DNA of 64,000 bases from Motacilla alba alba (GCF_015832195.1 NC_052045.1:1488001-1552000), one strand, 5' to 3'. Positions 48,667-60,092 are shown, counted from the stretch's first letter. The notes: a model not told the origin generated them from the sequence alone. Made by a program: numbers and translations.

Positions 48667-49975
48667 GCTGCTGATGTAATTATCCATCAGTGCCTTTAAT
48701 CACACTTTGCTTGTTTTCAGAACAGCCCATGGTGATTTTTTCTTTTTTATTTTTAAAGCAGAACATAAAATAAACTGCCCTGTAAACACAGAACAGACTG
48801 ATAAACACAAATAGGCCCAGGCAGTGTTGTGCTTTCTTGCCCTGTGAAAACTCCATGTGAAGATTAATCTGTTTAAATTTATCAAAAACTTATTGTAAAT
48901 ATAGGTGAACTTAAGCTGTGTCAAAGGTTCCTCCTCAAGTGAGAGCAACGTTTTAATCACCTGTTTCCAGGGTCCATAAATTATGTGCTGTGTAAAAAAT
49001 TATATTACAAAAAAAAAAATCTTCCTGCTTAGAAAATGCAATTTAAATAAAATGTATCATTTTCTGCTTTGGGAAATAATAGATGTATTTCCATAAAAAC
49101 CTTATGGATGAAAAATTACCTCTGCCTTTATGTAGTTAGGATATTAGTTTGGTAAACTCTCTGAGGATATTACAGTGAAAGCCATTTCATTTTTATTTTA
49201 ATTACAGTGAATTACTTGTTAAATGAAAAATAAATTCTTGCACAGATAACAGCCTCACACACCAAACTTTCTTCTTCCAGGAACAGCTGAGAGCCAATCC
49301 AGTTTTATTAAGTCCAAGCCATTTTATGAGCCTGTGCAGCCAATTCCCTCAGTCAGGTGTGCACTTTCTAGACACAAAGTGACTTTTTTCTCACTGCTCC
49401 CACGTTTTGTGCAGGTAAAAACAGCATCACAAACCTCTAATTTCATTTTTTGTATTATTTGAATACCACAAACGGATATTTTTAAGACAGCACCTGTTTT
49501 TTTCTAACAAAGGCACTCTGGAATAAGCTGCAAATTGAAGCATAAGAAGGGTGCTGAAAATGCACACATCCTGGGGAAGATTTATATGCATGAATAAATC
49601 ATCTGGATGAACCTGGAACTGTAAAGCATTTTATTTTTATCTGCAAGAAAAAGTTATGTTTGCTGTAATAATTTTCTTTATTGTACAATAGTTTAATTCT
49701 TCTAAATAAGGGTTTCTGTTTTTAGAGAAGGAAAGTCTCCAAGGACTCCTTGCCCCAACAAACTCTTGAAAACTGTCTGTGTTTTAAGAGCAAGGTTTAC
49801 CTGTGCAAGGTGAACACTGACAAAAAGCAGTCATCTTGGGCTCTCTAGCATTGTCTTTCCCTGGAATGCCACTGAGGTGGGGAACTCAGGCAGCTCTGCT
49901 GAGCATCAGCTGCATTTATCTGCCTAAAACCACTGACACCAACCTCAAAACCAAAATGAACAGCGAATAAAAACT
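48667..49975. other. Unique non-coding sequence, about 1.3 kb
   Basis: AT-rich unique sequence with a short A run (49009-49018) and no recognised exon, RNA gene or repeat. Confidence 0.55.
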
Positions 49976-50364
49976 GCTTTTCATGTCTTTTTCCACGTCA
50001 CAGTCATCCCCCAAAAGCCTTTGTTCCAAAAATGAACTTTCTTGTGTGTGTTTTTTTTAAAATCAAGAATTCAAATGGTGTTTTGTTATTGTTCATCCTC
50101 AATAAAGGCAATAAAGCTGCAAGGGAGGAGGAAGGGGAGTAAGGAAAGAGAAAGGAAGAAACTGGTCTGTGGTGTTCCTCCTGAATTATTTGGGATAATA
50201 TGCTTTTCATGAATTTTTCCATGTCACAGTCACCCCCCAAAAGCCTTTGTTCCAAAAAATGAACTTTCTTCTGCGTTTTTTTGGGTTTTTTTTAAACCAA
50301 GAATTCAAATGAAGAATTCAAAGGAAGAAACTGCTCTGTGGTGTTCCTCCTGAATTATTTGGGA
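49976..50364 (+). repeat. Tandem duplication of a 226-bp segment
   Basis: The first unit, 49976-50201, begins GCTTTTCATG and contains CCACGTCACAGTCATCCCCC, AAAAGCCTTTGTTCC, AAATGAACTTTCTT, AATCAAGAATTCAAATGG and, at its end, AGAAACTGGTCTGTGGTGTT CCTCCTGAATTATTTGGGAT. The second unit, 50202-50364, repeats the start and the end with about 10% difference and lacks the central 60 bp or so. The duplication stops at GGGAT, immediately before the sequence that leads into the GC minisatellite. Confidence 0.9.
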
Positions 50365-51770
50365 TGTCAGGGTTCAGGAAGGAAGGGTACAGGCAGGAAA
50401 ACCTGCAGGTATTTCGCCTCGGGGCCTACCCTTGGCGAGGCCCAGTGGAAGCAGGAGGGGAAAGTGCAGCGCAGTGGGATAGCAGAAGACACCAAAAGCA
50501 CCCCAGCTTCTCTCTGCGCCCCCCAGCTTCTCTCTGTGCCCCCCAGCTGCTCTCTGAGCACCCCAGCTGCTCTCTGCACCCCCAGCTTCTCTCTGAGCAC
50601 CCCCCCAGCTTCTCTCTGCACCCCCCAGCTGCTCTCTGTGCCCCCCAGCTTCTCTCTGCACCCCCAGCTGCTCTCTGAGCACCCCAGCTGCTCTCTGTGC
50701 CCCCCAGCTTCTCTCTGCACCCCCAGCTGCTCTCTGCACCCCCAGCTTCTCTCTCTGCACCCCCCAGCTGCTCTCTGTGCCCCCCCAATTGCTCTCTGCA
50801 CCCCCAGCTTCTCTCTGCACCCCCCAGCTGCTCTCTGCGTCCCCCCAATTGCTCTCTGTGCCCCCCAGCTGCTCTCTGTGCCCCCCAGCTTCTCTCTGTG
50901 CCCCCCAGCTGCTCCCTGTGCCCCCCAGCTTCTCTCTGAGCACCCCAGCTGCTTTCTGTGCCCCCCAATTGCTCTCTGCACCCCCAGCTTCTCTCTGTGC
51001 ACCCCAGCTGCTCTGTGCACCCCAGCTGCTCTCTGCACCCCAGCTGCTCTCTGCACCCCCAGCTGCTCTCTGTGCCCCCCAGCTGCTCTCTGCACCCCAG
51101 CTGCTCTCTGCACCCCCCAGCTGCTCTCTGTGCCCCCCAATTGCTCTCTGCACCCCCAGCTTCTCTCTGTGCACCCCAGCTTCTCTCTGCACCCCCAGCT
51201 GCTCTCTGTGCCCCCCAGCTGCTCTCTCTGCACCCCCAGCTGCTCTCTGTGCCCCCCAATTGCTCTCTGCACCCCCAGCTTCTCTCTGCACCCCCAGCTT
51301 CTCTCTGCACCCCCCCAGCTTCTCTCTGAGCCCCCCAGCTGCTCTCTGCACCCCCCAGCTGCTCTCTGCACCCCCAGCTTCTCTCTGTGCACCCCAATTG
51401 CTCTCTGCACCCCAGCTGCTCTGTGCCCCCCAGTTGCTCTCTGCACCCCCAGCTTCTCTCTGCACCCCAGCTGCTCTCTCTGCACCCCCAGCTGCTCTCT
51501 GCACCCCCAGCTTCTCTCTCTGCACCCCAGCTGCTCTCTGCGCCCCCCAATTGCTCTCTGCACCCCCAGCTTCTCTCTGCACCCCCAGCTTCTCTCTGCA
51601 CCCCAGCTTCTCTCTGCCCCCCAGCCCCATGTTGGGGTGTCTGTGTCCATGGTGTGCCCCGGGCCTGTGCCGCACGGAGCAGAGCCAAGCCCGGCTCTCT
51701 CCCCACACTGCCCGTCCACCCGAGTGCGGGTGGAACCGCAGAAATAAAGAGCTGAAAATGCTTCCCAGGC
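50365..51770 (+). mobile_element. Possible LTR-like element containing the minisatellite
   Basis: The left edge TGTCAGGGTTCAGGAAGG, starting directly after the duplicated segment, and the right part with AATAAA (51743-51748) followed by GAGCTGAAAATGCTTCCCA suggest LTR ends with a polyadenylation signal near the 3' edge. No matching target duplication could be found with either edge, so the call rests on sequence feel only. The alternative is unique GC-rich DNA with an embedded minisatellite. Confidence 0.25.
50500..51625 (+). repeat. GC-rich minisatellite, about 20-bp unit, more than 50 copies
   Basis: About 1.1 kb of units of the form CCCCCAGCTGCTCTCTGCAC, with alternating variants CAGCTG, CAGCTT and CAATTG and GCACC/GTGCC joints. 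Unit length varies from about 18 to 24 bp through the length of the C-run (four to seven C). CAATTG units occur at 50786, 50846, 50966, 51138, 51257, 51395 and 51548; most are followed by the same phrase (GCTCTCTGCACCCCCAGCTT), which shows a higher-order structure. The array lacks stop codons in several frames on both strands, producing long false reading frames (up to about 480 codons, rich in Ser-Leu-Cys-Pro or Arg-Glu-Gln-Leu-Gly). Confidence 0.97.
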
Positions 51771-54349
51771 GGTTTGGAGCCCTGCAGGAGCTGGCCTCCC
51801 CGGCTGAATTCATGATGTGTCACCCACTCCCAGGGCTCTTTCTGTCACGGCCCCTGAACTTTTTCTTCAATGACTGCTCGAAATCAGTTGTAATTTATTC
51901 CGATGCCTGCAGCTCGCTCCACATTTTCGAGGCGGTAGAGCTGGTCTTTGATTAGTGATTAGGGTGTATCTTTATCTATTTTAGAGGAGTATTTTAAAGG
52001 AGAGCTCTCTGATAGGCCATGGTGTCACCCGTGGAAAGGTCGCTGGCTCCCTGCTGACCCCAGACAGCAAAGGCTGAAAGTCAGAGCTGCCCAGAGGCAC
52101 ATTTTATCCTCTGGATGCAGGGAATTGATGGGTTTGGTCCAGAGCTTCAGTGGATAAATATCCACATCCCAAACTGTCACCAGAACTGGTGTTATAATGT
52201 CATTCTCAGCAGAAGGTCGCGGGGTGAGCTGGCAGAGAAACTGAATTGTGTTTGCAAATCGAGGAGATGAAAGATAAAAGATAAAAACAGACTGACTGGG
52301 TGGCCTGGAAAAATCCCACCCCATGCCCAGGGCTGATTCAGAGCTGCTGCTCCGAGATTCCTGACAATCCAAACTCTCGTTCCAAAAGAATTTACCACTG
52401 AGAGGATTTCTGAGACAGTGAGCTGCTGAGAAAATGCAATATTTACTGGCAGCTGTGCAACTTACAGATCCAAGCAGCAAATAAGGTTTGGACTGATCTC
52501 CTCAATCAGTCCGTACTTTGGAAAATCAGCTAATTGAAATTAGCAGATGAAACAGCTGATCTGCTCTTACCTTCCCCCAACCTGCTGCCAGCAGTTTAAC
52601 CTCTGCTCAAATGCCCAAATAATGCCCAAATGATTGCCCACATTCCCACTGAATACTTTTCTTCCAGTATTTTCCCTCAGGCTTTGTTTAGATGCTTTTC
52701 TTTAGAATTAGCCAAATTTGAGCTTACAAGGTTTGCTGGGAACCATATGTAGTCACTTCTTGAACAGCTGAGATTTTCTTCTGCTCCACTTTCTGCTTTT
52801 TTTGAGTGCCGTGGGGAAGAAATTCCCTGTCTCAGACCCTTCCCAAAGTTTTGCTGGTTTCCAGGGAGCTCTGTGGTGTTTGCAGGATGCATTCTCAGAC
52901 CAGGACTGCACCACAGTAGCATTAATGTACAGCAAATACTTCATGTTTAGGAGAACATTTTATTCTTCAATTTGCTCTTTGTGCACAGCTCACCCACAAG
53001 GTGCAATTTCTTCCCCCTACATGATTTTGAATGGAGTTTTTTTCTGGACAAAGGTGCAGAATTACAGTTTTATAGAGCATTCCTACCCACTTGTACAAAT
53101 AATTGAAGGTTTTGGTTTTGTTTAGAACCAAACTCTAATGCTGTGGAAGCCAGGGGACAGCAGGGCAGTGAGGTTTGTGCCCCTGGGAATGAGATCCTGA
53201 TGATTTTTTACATTCTGCCAACACAGGGCCCTGCTTTTAGGAGTTAATTCTGCACAAGTGAGAGCTCCTCAGTGGAGCCTCTTTGACACAGGTGGGAACT
53301 AAAGAGAATTTAATTTATTACAGTTTAATACCAGCTCTGCCCTGGGGGAATTCCTGCTCAGGGGACAGCCCAGAAAGTTGTGGCTGTCCATAATTCCTCT
53401 TTTTTTTTTGGATTATTCCTGAAACTGGGATAATCCAACACCAGGAAACAACCCTCAATTTGCTGTTCTTGCTCTCCTGAATGCAGTGAAAGGCTCCACT
53501 TAAAACAGCCCAATCTGTAGGAATTCTGTTTTAAAAAGCAGGTGGGCGGGAAAAAGTACAAACTCCTCTCCATGCCACGTGGCAAAAAGCAAAATAAACC
53601 ACAAATATGTATATTTTTCAGGGGAAGGTGCTGATCTTAAAGAGAGGAGGGGTTTCCAAGAGGAGTGAGCTCCACAGGGCGAGTGAACTGAAGCAGCTCA
53701 TAAATATCTTGGCAACCACAGGCATTAATATTCAGTGGAATTAATGAAATAATTGCCAAGCTCTTCCACTCGAGTCATTACAGCCAGAAGAGAGCTATTC
53801 AGGTTGGTTACTGGCTTGGACAGGAAAACAAAGATAAATAGACAAATTAACACCTATAACCAAGCTCTCTTTTGGAGGGACTGAGTTTATTTCAACAGTG
53901 TCAATAAATGTCTGCTCATATGGGTTCAGTGGTAATGAATGTTCACCAGGAGGTTCATTTTAGAAACAAGAGCCAGAGAAAACCTCTATAAACACAAATG
54001 GGAAGGTTAAATGTGGAGTGAAAATTAAATATCTGAGGAATTTCCCCTTAATTTCTATAATTTAATAATTTGGGAAAAGCACTATTTCAGTTTTGTCACA
54101 GGAAAGAAATGCAGTTTTATACAAGATTTGAAAGGTGATCAAGTCACTTACTAAAAATATAGGAAACATGAACGACAGCATTGCTGCGTGATTAAAATTT
54201 AATTTTAAAATAAAATTTACAGGACGAAAACGGCTCTTTCTTAATCATGCTCACTGCCATGGAACAGCTTTAGTAAAGTATATTATTAGGTAATTTTACT
54301 TTCCTGTTAAGAAATTAATTCTGAGTTTTAAAAATTGCTTGATACATAA
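51771..54349. other. Unique non-coding sequence, about 2.6 kb
   Basis: No repeat family was seen. Two stretches, 51940-52020 and 52190-52300, are repeat-poor with transcription-factor-like motifs (see the separate entry). The part at 53690-53830 is also balanced unique sequence with ATTA cores. A minus-strand frame of 151 codons (52025-52480) has no recognised domain. Confidence 0.5.
51940..52300. promoter_or_regulatory. Candidate regulatory block (unproven)
   Basis: CTTTGATT (51946-51953) fits a TCF/LEF-type site, followed by repeated GATTAG. AGATAAAAGATAAAA (52272-52286) is a paired GATA-type motif. The block is unique and repeat-free. Motif matches of this kind occur by chance, and nothing else supports function. 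Confidence 0.15.
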
Positions 54350-54442
54350 TACATAGATCTCATTTTATAGATGGATATATATATATTTATATATATTTAT
54401 ATTTTATATATAATTTTTAATATATATATATTTAATATCTTT
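54350..54442. repeat. TA-rich simple repeat
   Basis: ATATATTT-type repeats of about 80 bp ending in a run of T and C (54438-54452). Confidence 0.9.
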
Positions 54443-54829
54443 TTTTTCCCCTTTTGAGCCTGGCCACATGCTTTAAACAGGAGGAGCAGAGGAGAAAGGG
54501 AAGCAGGGGTAAGAGATGTCAGCCCAGTGGGGGAAAGGAGCAGGGAAAAGGGAAATATGCAGATTAAGCCCTTTTCCCAGGATCCTAAAATGACATTGTT
54601 TGTTGAGGCTGATGTGGTTGGGATCTAAATCCAGAGTCCTCAAGCCCAGTTAGGTGAGGATGAATGACCCAGACCCGTTCACTGCAATCATTTCTCCTCA
54701 GCGGGGACTTTGTTCCTTCAGTCTCAATGAAAATCTGGTTTTAGCAGCAGCGCTTAATTTATTGCCAAATTAAGCAGGCAGGATTTTCAAATAAGAAAAG
54801 GACAAAAAGCATGTAATTCAAATGCAGCA

Positions 54830-55025
54830 GTGCTGCTCTCTTATTAAGATTGGTCTCTCTACACTTTCTAATAAAAGCCAGGGCATAGTCAGACCTGACA
54901 AGTAACATTATCTGACCTCTATTTTTGTTTATGAATATGTGACAGAGTTATTTTAAAGAGATAGGCTAAGATCTTTCAGGGAAGTCACTCTGCATCAGCT
55001 CCACGCCGTGATTAAATATTACTGA
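54830..55025. promoter_or_regulatory. Candidate conserved-type block (unproven)
   Basis: Unique, repeat-free, moderately AT-rich sequence with ATTA cores (TCTTATTAAGA, GTGATTAAATATTAC) and no open frame of note. It resembles conserved non-coding DNA in texture only. Confidence 0.15.
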
Positions 55026-55539
55026 TAAGTGTCAACCGGCACAGGGAGCCCACTGAGAAAAGGCAAAAAATAAATTTCTCCCTCCTAAGTGCAATAGTCC
55101 GGGCTTTTTAAAGTCTCCTGTAGAGCGCAGAGGACAAGACTCTGACAAGCAGGGGTGCCACAGGACTCTGACAACAGAATTCTGCTGCCTCCTTAATTGC
55201 CACGGGAAATGCGCCGAGGCTCCCGCGTGTGAGCACCGCTGCATCCCACGGATGCTCTCAGGAGTTCATTTCACATGCTGACTGAGGGCTGGAGAGCAGG
55301 AGTGTCCCTGAGGGAGGAGAAGAGGCTGGCTGAGCTGTGACCTGCCCCTCGGTCCGCAGCCAGATGGGACTGGGGGACTGGGGATGTGCTGGGTGTGCCA
55401 CACGCTCTCGCTCGCTCTCTGCTTGGGGTGGAGCTCTTCTGCTTGCTCTTTAATTTCAGAGGGTTTATATGCAGGGAGCAGACCAGGGTGATGGGTTGTT
55501 CCTAGGAGTGTAATGCTTTATTAATATAAATATAAATAG

Positions 55540-55690
55540 CACTTTCATGAGGGTATTATGGCAAGGGGGTACAATTAGAGGTGGGATAATTAACGTGGAA
55601 CATGCAAATCTTTACTTTCAGGGAATGCTTAATGTAGGACACTGTCGATGTTGTCTGACTATAGTAATACCTTGGTGCTCTCTTTTAATC
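55540..55690. promoter_or_regulatory. Candidate enhancer-like block with octamer motif
   Basis: Contains a perfect POU octamer ATGCAAAT (55602-55609) 9 bp after GGATAATTAA (55584-55593), a homeodomain-type core, in unique repeat-free sequence. Close octamer and ATTA spacing is common in developmental enhancers. It is a motif-level observation, and cross-species conservation is needed to give it weight. Confidence 0.22.
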
Positions 55691-57582
55691 CTCATCACTG
55701 AAAATGGAATTTATTCCTTCGGGTAATTCAAATCAAACTGCAAATACTGCAGTGAAAAAAACCCAAAAACCCACCACAAATACACAGGGACAAATACAGC
55801 AACAAAACAAGCCAACTGGCAATTTATTCCACTCCTTAAGCAGAAAAGAAAAACAAAGCTAGCTACTAATTTTCTCTTTAATAAATGAAGTCTACTGATA
55901 AACTTATTGATAGACAGATATTCTGGCAACAGATTGTCAGAAACATGTCACCAGGCCACACAAGTAACCCCCACTCACTGACAAGCTGTCTGCAAAGTTA
56001 ATCTCAGAACCTGTAAAATATCCCAGGTTTGGAGTACAAATATTTCAGTGATGAAGTAAACCCAGAATAAGTTAATTGTTCTTATTTGCATATTTAAACG
56101 CATACAGTTGTTAAATATGCAAAGACCTGAATTTAACTCCAATATGAAGAGATAATTGTTATCTCTAATAACAGAAGATGTGTACTCACAGCTCCCCAGG
56201 CAGAAACCACAGAGTCACAAATCCCATAGCAAGTGCTGCCCCACGAGCTGCTTTGGGAGCAGCACTGAGCATCTGCTCCTGCACGCCAAATGTTGCAGTG
56301 CTTGGGGTGGGCTTCGTGGTTGAATTCCAGCTGGGATATTGGGGGGGAGATTTTGCACTGGTTGCTCGTCACCAGAGTTAACACGTCCCTAAATCTCTTC
56401 TGAGGACTTGCTCAGGTTCCACATTGTGCAGGCACTACACGGGATGAAGAAGTTGGTAATTATTTCAGGAGTCCAATTCTGTTTCTTCTGCTCGTCCTAA
56501 ACCCCTGCTCAGTTCCAGCAGTCTTTAGGAAAAACGGGAAGGCCTTGTTAAGCAAACCATGTCCTGCTGTACCAGTAATTGCTTTTTGGTTGTAGCAGCT
56601 GTTCAGTCATGTTAACACCTCCTTAATGATTCTGGGGAGATGCTCAAACCTGAATGGACACAATCCTGAGCAACCTGCTCTGTGCAGCCCTGTTTGAGCA
56701 GGGTTTGCCCTGGGTGCTCTCAGGGGGTTCTTGAGAACGTTTATTTCTTTGCAGGTATTTTATTTTCATTTGTGTTTATTGCTAGAGAGCCTGAGATGTA
56801 AAATGAAAGTTGCACATAGGTCAAAAAGGGTCTCTCTGCACCCTCTTGTTCCCAGCTGGCTGGGGTGTGGAACAGAGGGAGCGGAGGGTGTGTGGTCACT
56901 GGGGGAAGGAGCCAGCTGGAAGCCTCCCTTTTCCTCTGGATGGCATTTCTCTGGTTGATGAGATGATCCAGCTGCTCTTGATCCCTGCTGGTGTTTCCTG
57001 GATGATGCTGCTTCTTCATCCAAGGGGACACCAGTGCCTCAGAACTGGCTCAGAGCTCCAGCAGACACTCAGCTGCATTGACAGCACCTGGAGGAAGAGC
57101 AGGAAGAAGGGGTTCTGCTTAGAAGAGGAAATATTTGGAAGACAGGCACTGGTAGGAGCTGGGTATCAGACACAGGGAGGTCAGCAGATAGGATAGACAC
57201 AAAAAAAAAAACCAAAAAAGTGTTACATACTCACTCCAGGATTCACATATTCCACCAAGAAATCCACACGACATTCCCCATCTCTCAGACTCCAAGAGCT
57301 GATAGAAATGGACAAGTCTCTGATAGAACAGGACATCAAATGTCCCGAGCAATGCCTCTGCTCCATGCTGAGCTGTGTCCAAGCACAGGCTCACACATCC
57401 CTTAGGCCAGAGGCTCCTTCAAATGCAATTTTTGGTAGCTAGAGCAACATTTGCCCACAGCACCTGTCAAGCATCTCTTGGGAACTGAGTCATGTGGCTC
57501 CTAAGTGCACATCAGCTCGGGCTGCAGTCGAGATCTGCTGGTGACCTGATGCTGAGTGCTGCAGCAGAAGAGGGTTCCAATT

Positions 57583-57652
57583 TTGCTCAGGAGAAAGATA
57601 CTTTGGTCAGGAGAAAGATTCTTTGGTCAGGAAAAAGGTTCTTTGCTCAGAA
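57583..57652 (+). repeat. 20-bp tandem repeat, about 3.5 copies
   Basis: Units of the form CTTTGGTCAGGAGAAAGATT at a period of exactly 20 bp, with a few substitutions (GGAAAAAGGTT in the third). Confidence 0.93.
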
Positions 57653-57866
57653 AATCTTGGCCACAATGAAAGGAAAGCAAAGCCAACTCCTAGCAGAGGA
57701 GGAGGAGGAGACAGCCCTTCCACACAGGCCCAGGAATTCCAGCTGTTCATGGCACCAGCAGGATTTCGAAGTCAAAAGCATGAAACTGCTGTTAATTTGG
57801 ATGTCTGTCTTAAATTGTCTCTCTTAAATTTACACATCTAGTGGTAAGACACAATAATAATCATCT
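57653..57866. other. Unique spacer
   Basis: Unique sequence between two arrays. Nothing was recognised in it. Confidence 0.5.
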
Positions 57867-58342
57867 ACCTGGTTTTATTATAGCTAGATATAGAAAATAC
57901 AGACATTTAAAATTTATAATCAATCGATTTTTACTATATATAGATATAGAAAATACAGGAGTTTATAATTTATAATCTACCAATTTTTATTATAGGTAAA
58001 TATGGAAAATACAGAAGTTTATAATCTATCTATTTTTACTAAATATAGATATAGAAAATACAGAAATTTATAATTTATAATCTATTTTTATTATAGCTAG
58101 ATATAGAAAAAACAAATTTATAATTCATAATCTACCAGTTTTTACTATAGGTAAATATAGAAAATAGAGAAGTTTATAATTTATAATCGTTCCTTTTTTA
58201 CTATAGATAGATATAGAAAATACAGAAATTTATAATTTATAATCTATTTTTATTATAGATAGATACAGAAAATACAGAAGTTTATAATTCATAATCTACC
58301 AATTTTTATTATAGCTAGATCTAGAAAATAGAGAAATTTATA
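57867..58342 (+). repeat. AT-rich tandem repeat, about 9 copies of 49-57 bp
   Basis: The landmark GATATAGAAAATAC (or variants AATATGG and GATACAG) recurs at 57887, 57943, 57999, 58048, 58100, 58154, 58210, 58262 and 58319. The spacing is 49-57 bp, most often 52-56. Units also carry AGAAATTTATAATTTATAAT and CTACCAATTTTTATTATAG. Length differences come mostly from presence or absence of a TTTATAA duplicate. Confidence 0.95.
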
Positions 58343-59799
58343 CTGTCAGAAAAGAGGTAAATCAGAAATATATATTGGTTTATAGTGTTCCATGTTAGAA
58401 CCAGCTAAAAGAATGCAGCTGTGCTTCATTATCACACTGATAAGAACTAAATGAGATGTGAGTAAGGAGTCCTTGGACTGCACTTGTGCACCTGTAAAGA
58501 ACATCCCCCAACTGCTTCTCTCCTGTTCTGGAACTGCAGCTGAAGGGCTCCTTTCTGCATTTTTCCTGATACTTCTCTTGTTTAGTTTTCAGATTCCAAA
58601 TTTAAAAAAAAAAAAAAAAAGATATTTTTCGAAACATGCAAATTGAACATTCATTAGAATGGGATAAGATGCCTTCCAGAATAATTTGAAAAAGTCAAGA
58701 AAAAAATTAAAGAGACCCTGCACAGAAGTGAAACAATGAAATCAGCAAGGCTGCCCCAAAGGGCAGTTTTATATCCCAGTCTAGGCAAGACATGCAGTGT
58801 GCTGTTTCTGCTCTGACACATCAGTGGAAGCCAATTTCACTGAAATTGGCTTAAAAGCCTCCATTTCCAAAGGAAATATTTTCTCATTTTCATAAATGTT
58901 TGCTTTGCATGAGAAGGCTTCTTGTTATAAACAACAAACAAAAAGTAGCAGAAACGGAGTAAGATTAGCTCTAAGAACCAAGACTAGCCTCAGAAATCAA
59001 ATTTTTTTCCTTAAAGATACTGTTATTCCTTCTGGTACAAAAAAAATAAAAAGCAACTAGAAAAGTGGATATTACAACAGGAACTAAAAATAGCAAAGAA
59101 CTGTTTGAAAAAAGTCTCTTGATTTGCCAGAAGAACTTGTTTTTGAAAAGCAATTCTCAAGTGCTTCCTCTGTGCTTCCTTCAGCGGCGTTACATGGCAA
59201 ATGAAAAAAACTTGAGGCAAATTTGACACTTGTGTCAAAATGAACACGTTGCTCCTCTGTCACACCTTCTGTGCTTGGCACAGGCAGGGTTTGGACCTGC
59301 TGTAGGGAGAGGAGCCACCCTCAGCTGTAGATTTACAGGATGCACTTCCAAAAACCCCAGTGAATCCAGCACTCCCTGCAAGACTTTGTTCCTCCTCAGC
59401 ACAGTGGTGCCATTCCTGAAGCAAGCATTTTAAAATTATCTGGTGTATACCAAATATCACCTACAAACTGCACAGGGCAGCTGCACAACACAGCCTGTCC
59501 TCTAAAGATTCCTTTTCAGGGGTTTCCTCCCCAGATACTGACCCTGCTGATTTCTCTTTGTCCTGGCACCCTCGTCCTGTCCCATGAAGACATTTATTCC
59601 CAGAGCACAGACACCTTGGGCTCCCCCAGCAAAGGAGCAGCTCTGGCACAGATAATTCAGATTTCGTGCGCAGCTGTGAGGGGCCAGCTGTGTGAGAGTG
59701 AGCCCAACCAGCTGGGATCACACAGCACTCTGAGCTGTGGTCAGAAGGATCATCAAAGTTCTGCTTGTTCTGCTGCAAGTTCTGCTCAGAGCAGCCTGG
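58343..59799. other. Unique non-coding sequence, about 1.5 kb
   Basis: Unique sequence with an A17 run at 58603-58620. No retroposon body lies upstream of the A run. No exon was recognised. Confidence 0.5.
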
Positions 59800-60057
59800 C
59801 AGCCCCAGTGTGCTTCGAGGCTGTTGCCCAAATGTCCATTGCTGCCTGAACTCTGGTGCTGGCCCACTGCCCTGGGGAGCCTGTTCCAGTGCCTGACCAT
59901 CCTCTGGGTGAGGAACCTTCTCCGAATACCCAGCCTAAAGCTCCCTGACCCAGCTTTGGGCCGTTCCCTCAGGTCCTGTCTCTGCTCATGAGAGAGAAGA
60001 GAGCAGAGCCTGCCCCTCCTCTTCCTCACACAGGGAAGGTGTGACTGCTCTGAGGGA
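59800..60057 (-). mobile_element. CR1 LINE internal fragment, minus strand
   Basis: Read on the minus strand, the block GAGGGGCAGGCTCTG, AGACAGGACCTGAGGGAACG, TTTAGGCTGGGTATTCGGAG, CACCCAGAGGATGG and CACTGGAACAGGCTCCCCAG is a hallmark of an avian CR1 3' region. A minus-strand frame still reads RFLTQRMVRHWNRLPR, a relic of the CR1 reverse-transcriptase ORF tail. The CR1 3' terminus is missing and the copy is cut at both ends. Confidence 0.87.
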
Positions 60058-60058
60058 A

Positions 60059-60059
<1 letters not shown>

Positions 60060-60090
<31 letters not shown>
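60060..60090 (+). repeat. A31 homopolymer
   Basis: Thirty-one A residues directly abut the internal (5') edge of the CR1 fragment on the plus strand. CR1 does not end in poly(A), so the A run is not the CR1 tail. See the findings. Confidence 0.97.

Positions 60091-60092
<2 letters not shown>

Larger units (their letters stand above)
54453..57582. other. Unique non-coding sequence, about 3.1 kb
   Basis: Mostly unique. Contains the candidate enhancer-like block at 55540-55690, a GC-richer part at 55200-55440, and an A-rich run at 57199-57218. Plus-strand frames of up to 128 codons (56810-57196) show nothing recognisable. Confidence 0.5.

Noticed and set aside
50338..51955. Long open frames (up to about 480 codons) on both strands, rich in Ser-Leu-Cys-Pro or Arg-Glu-Gln-Leu-Gly
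   Set aside because: They are produced by a 20-bp minisatellite with no stop codon in several frames on both strands. Several overlapping frames are open at once, so there is no sign of selection for one, and no start context or domain is present.
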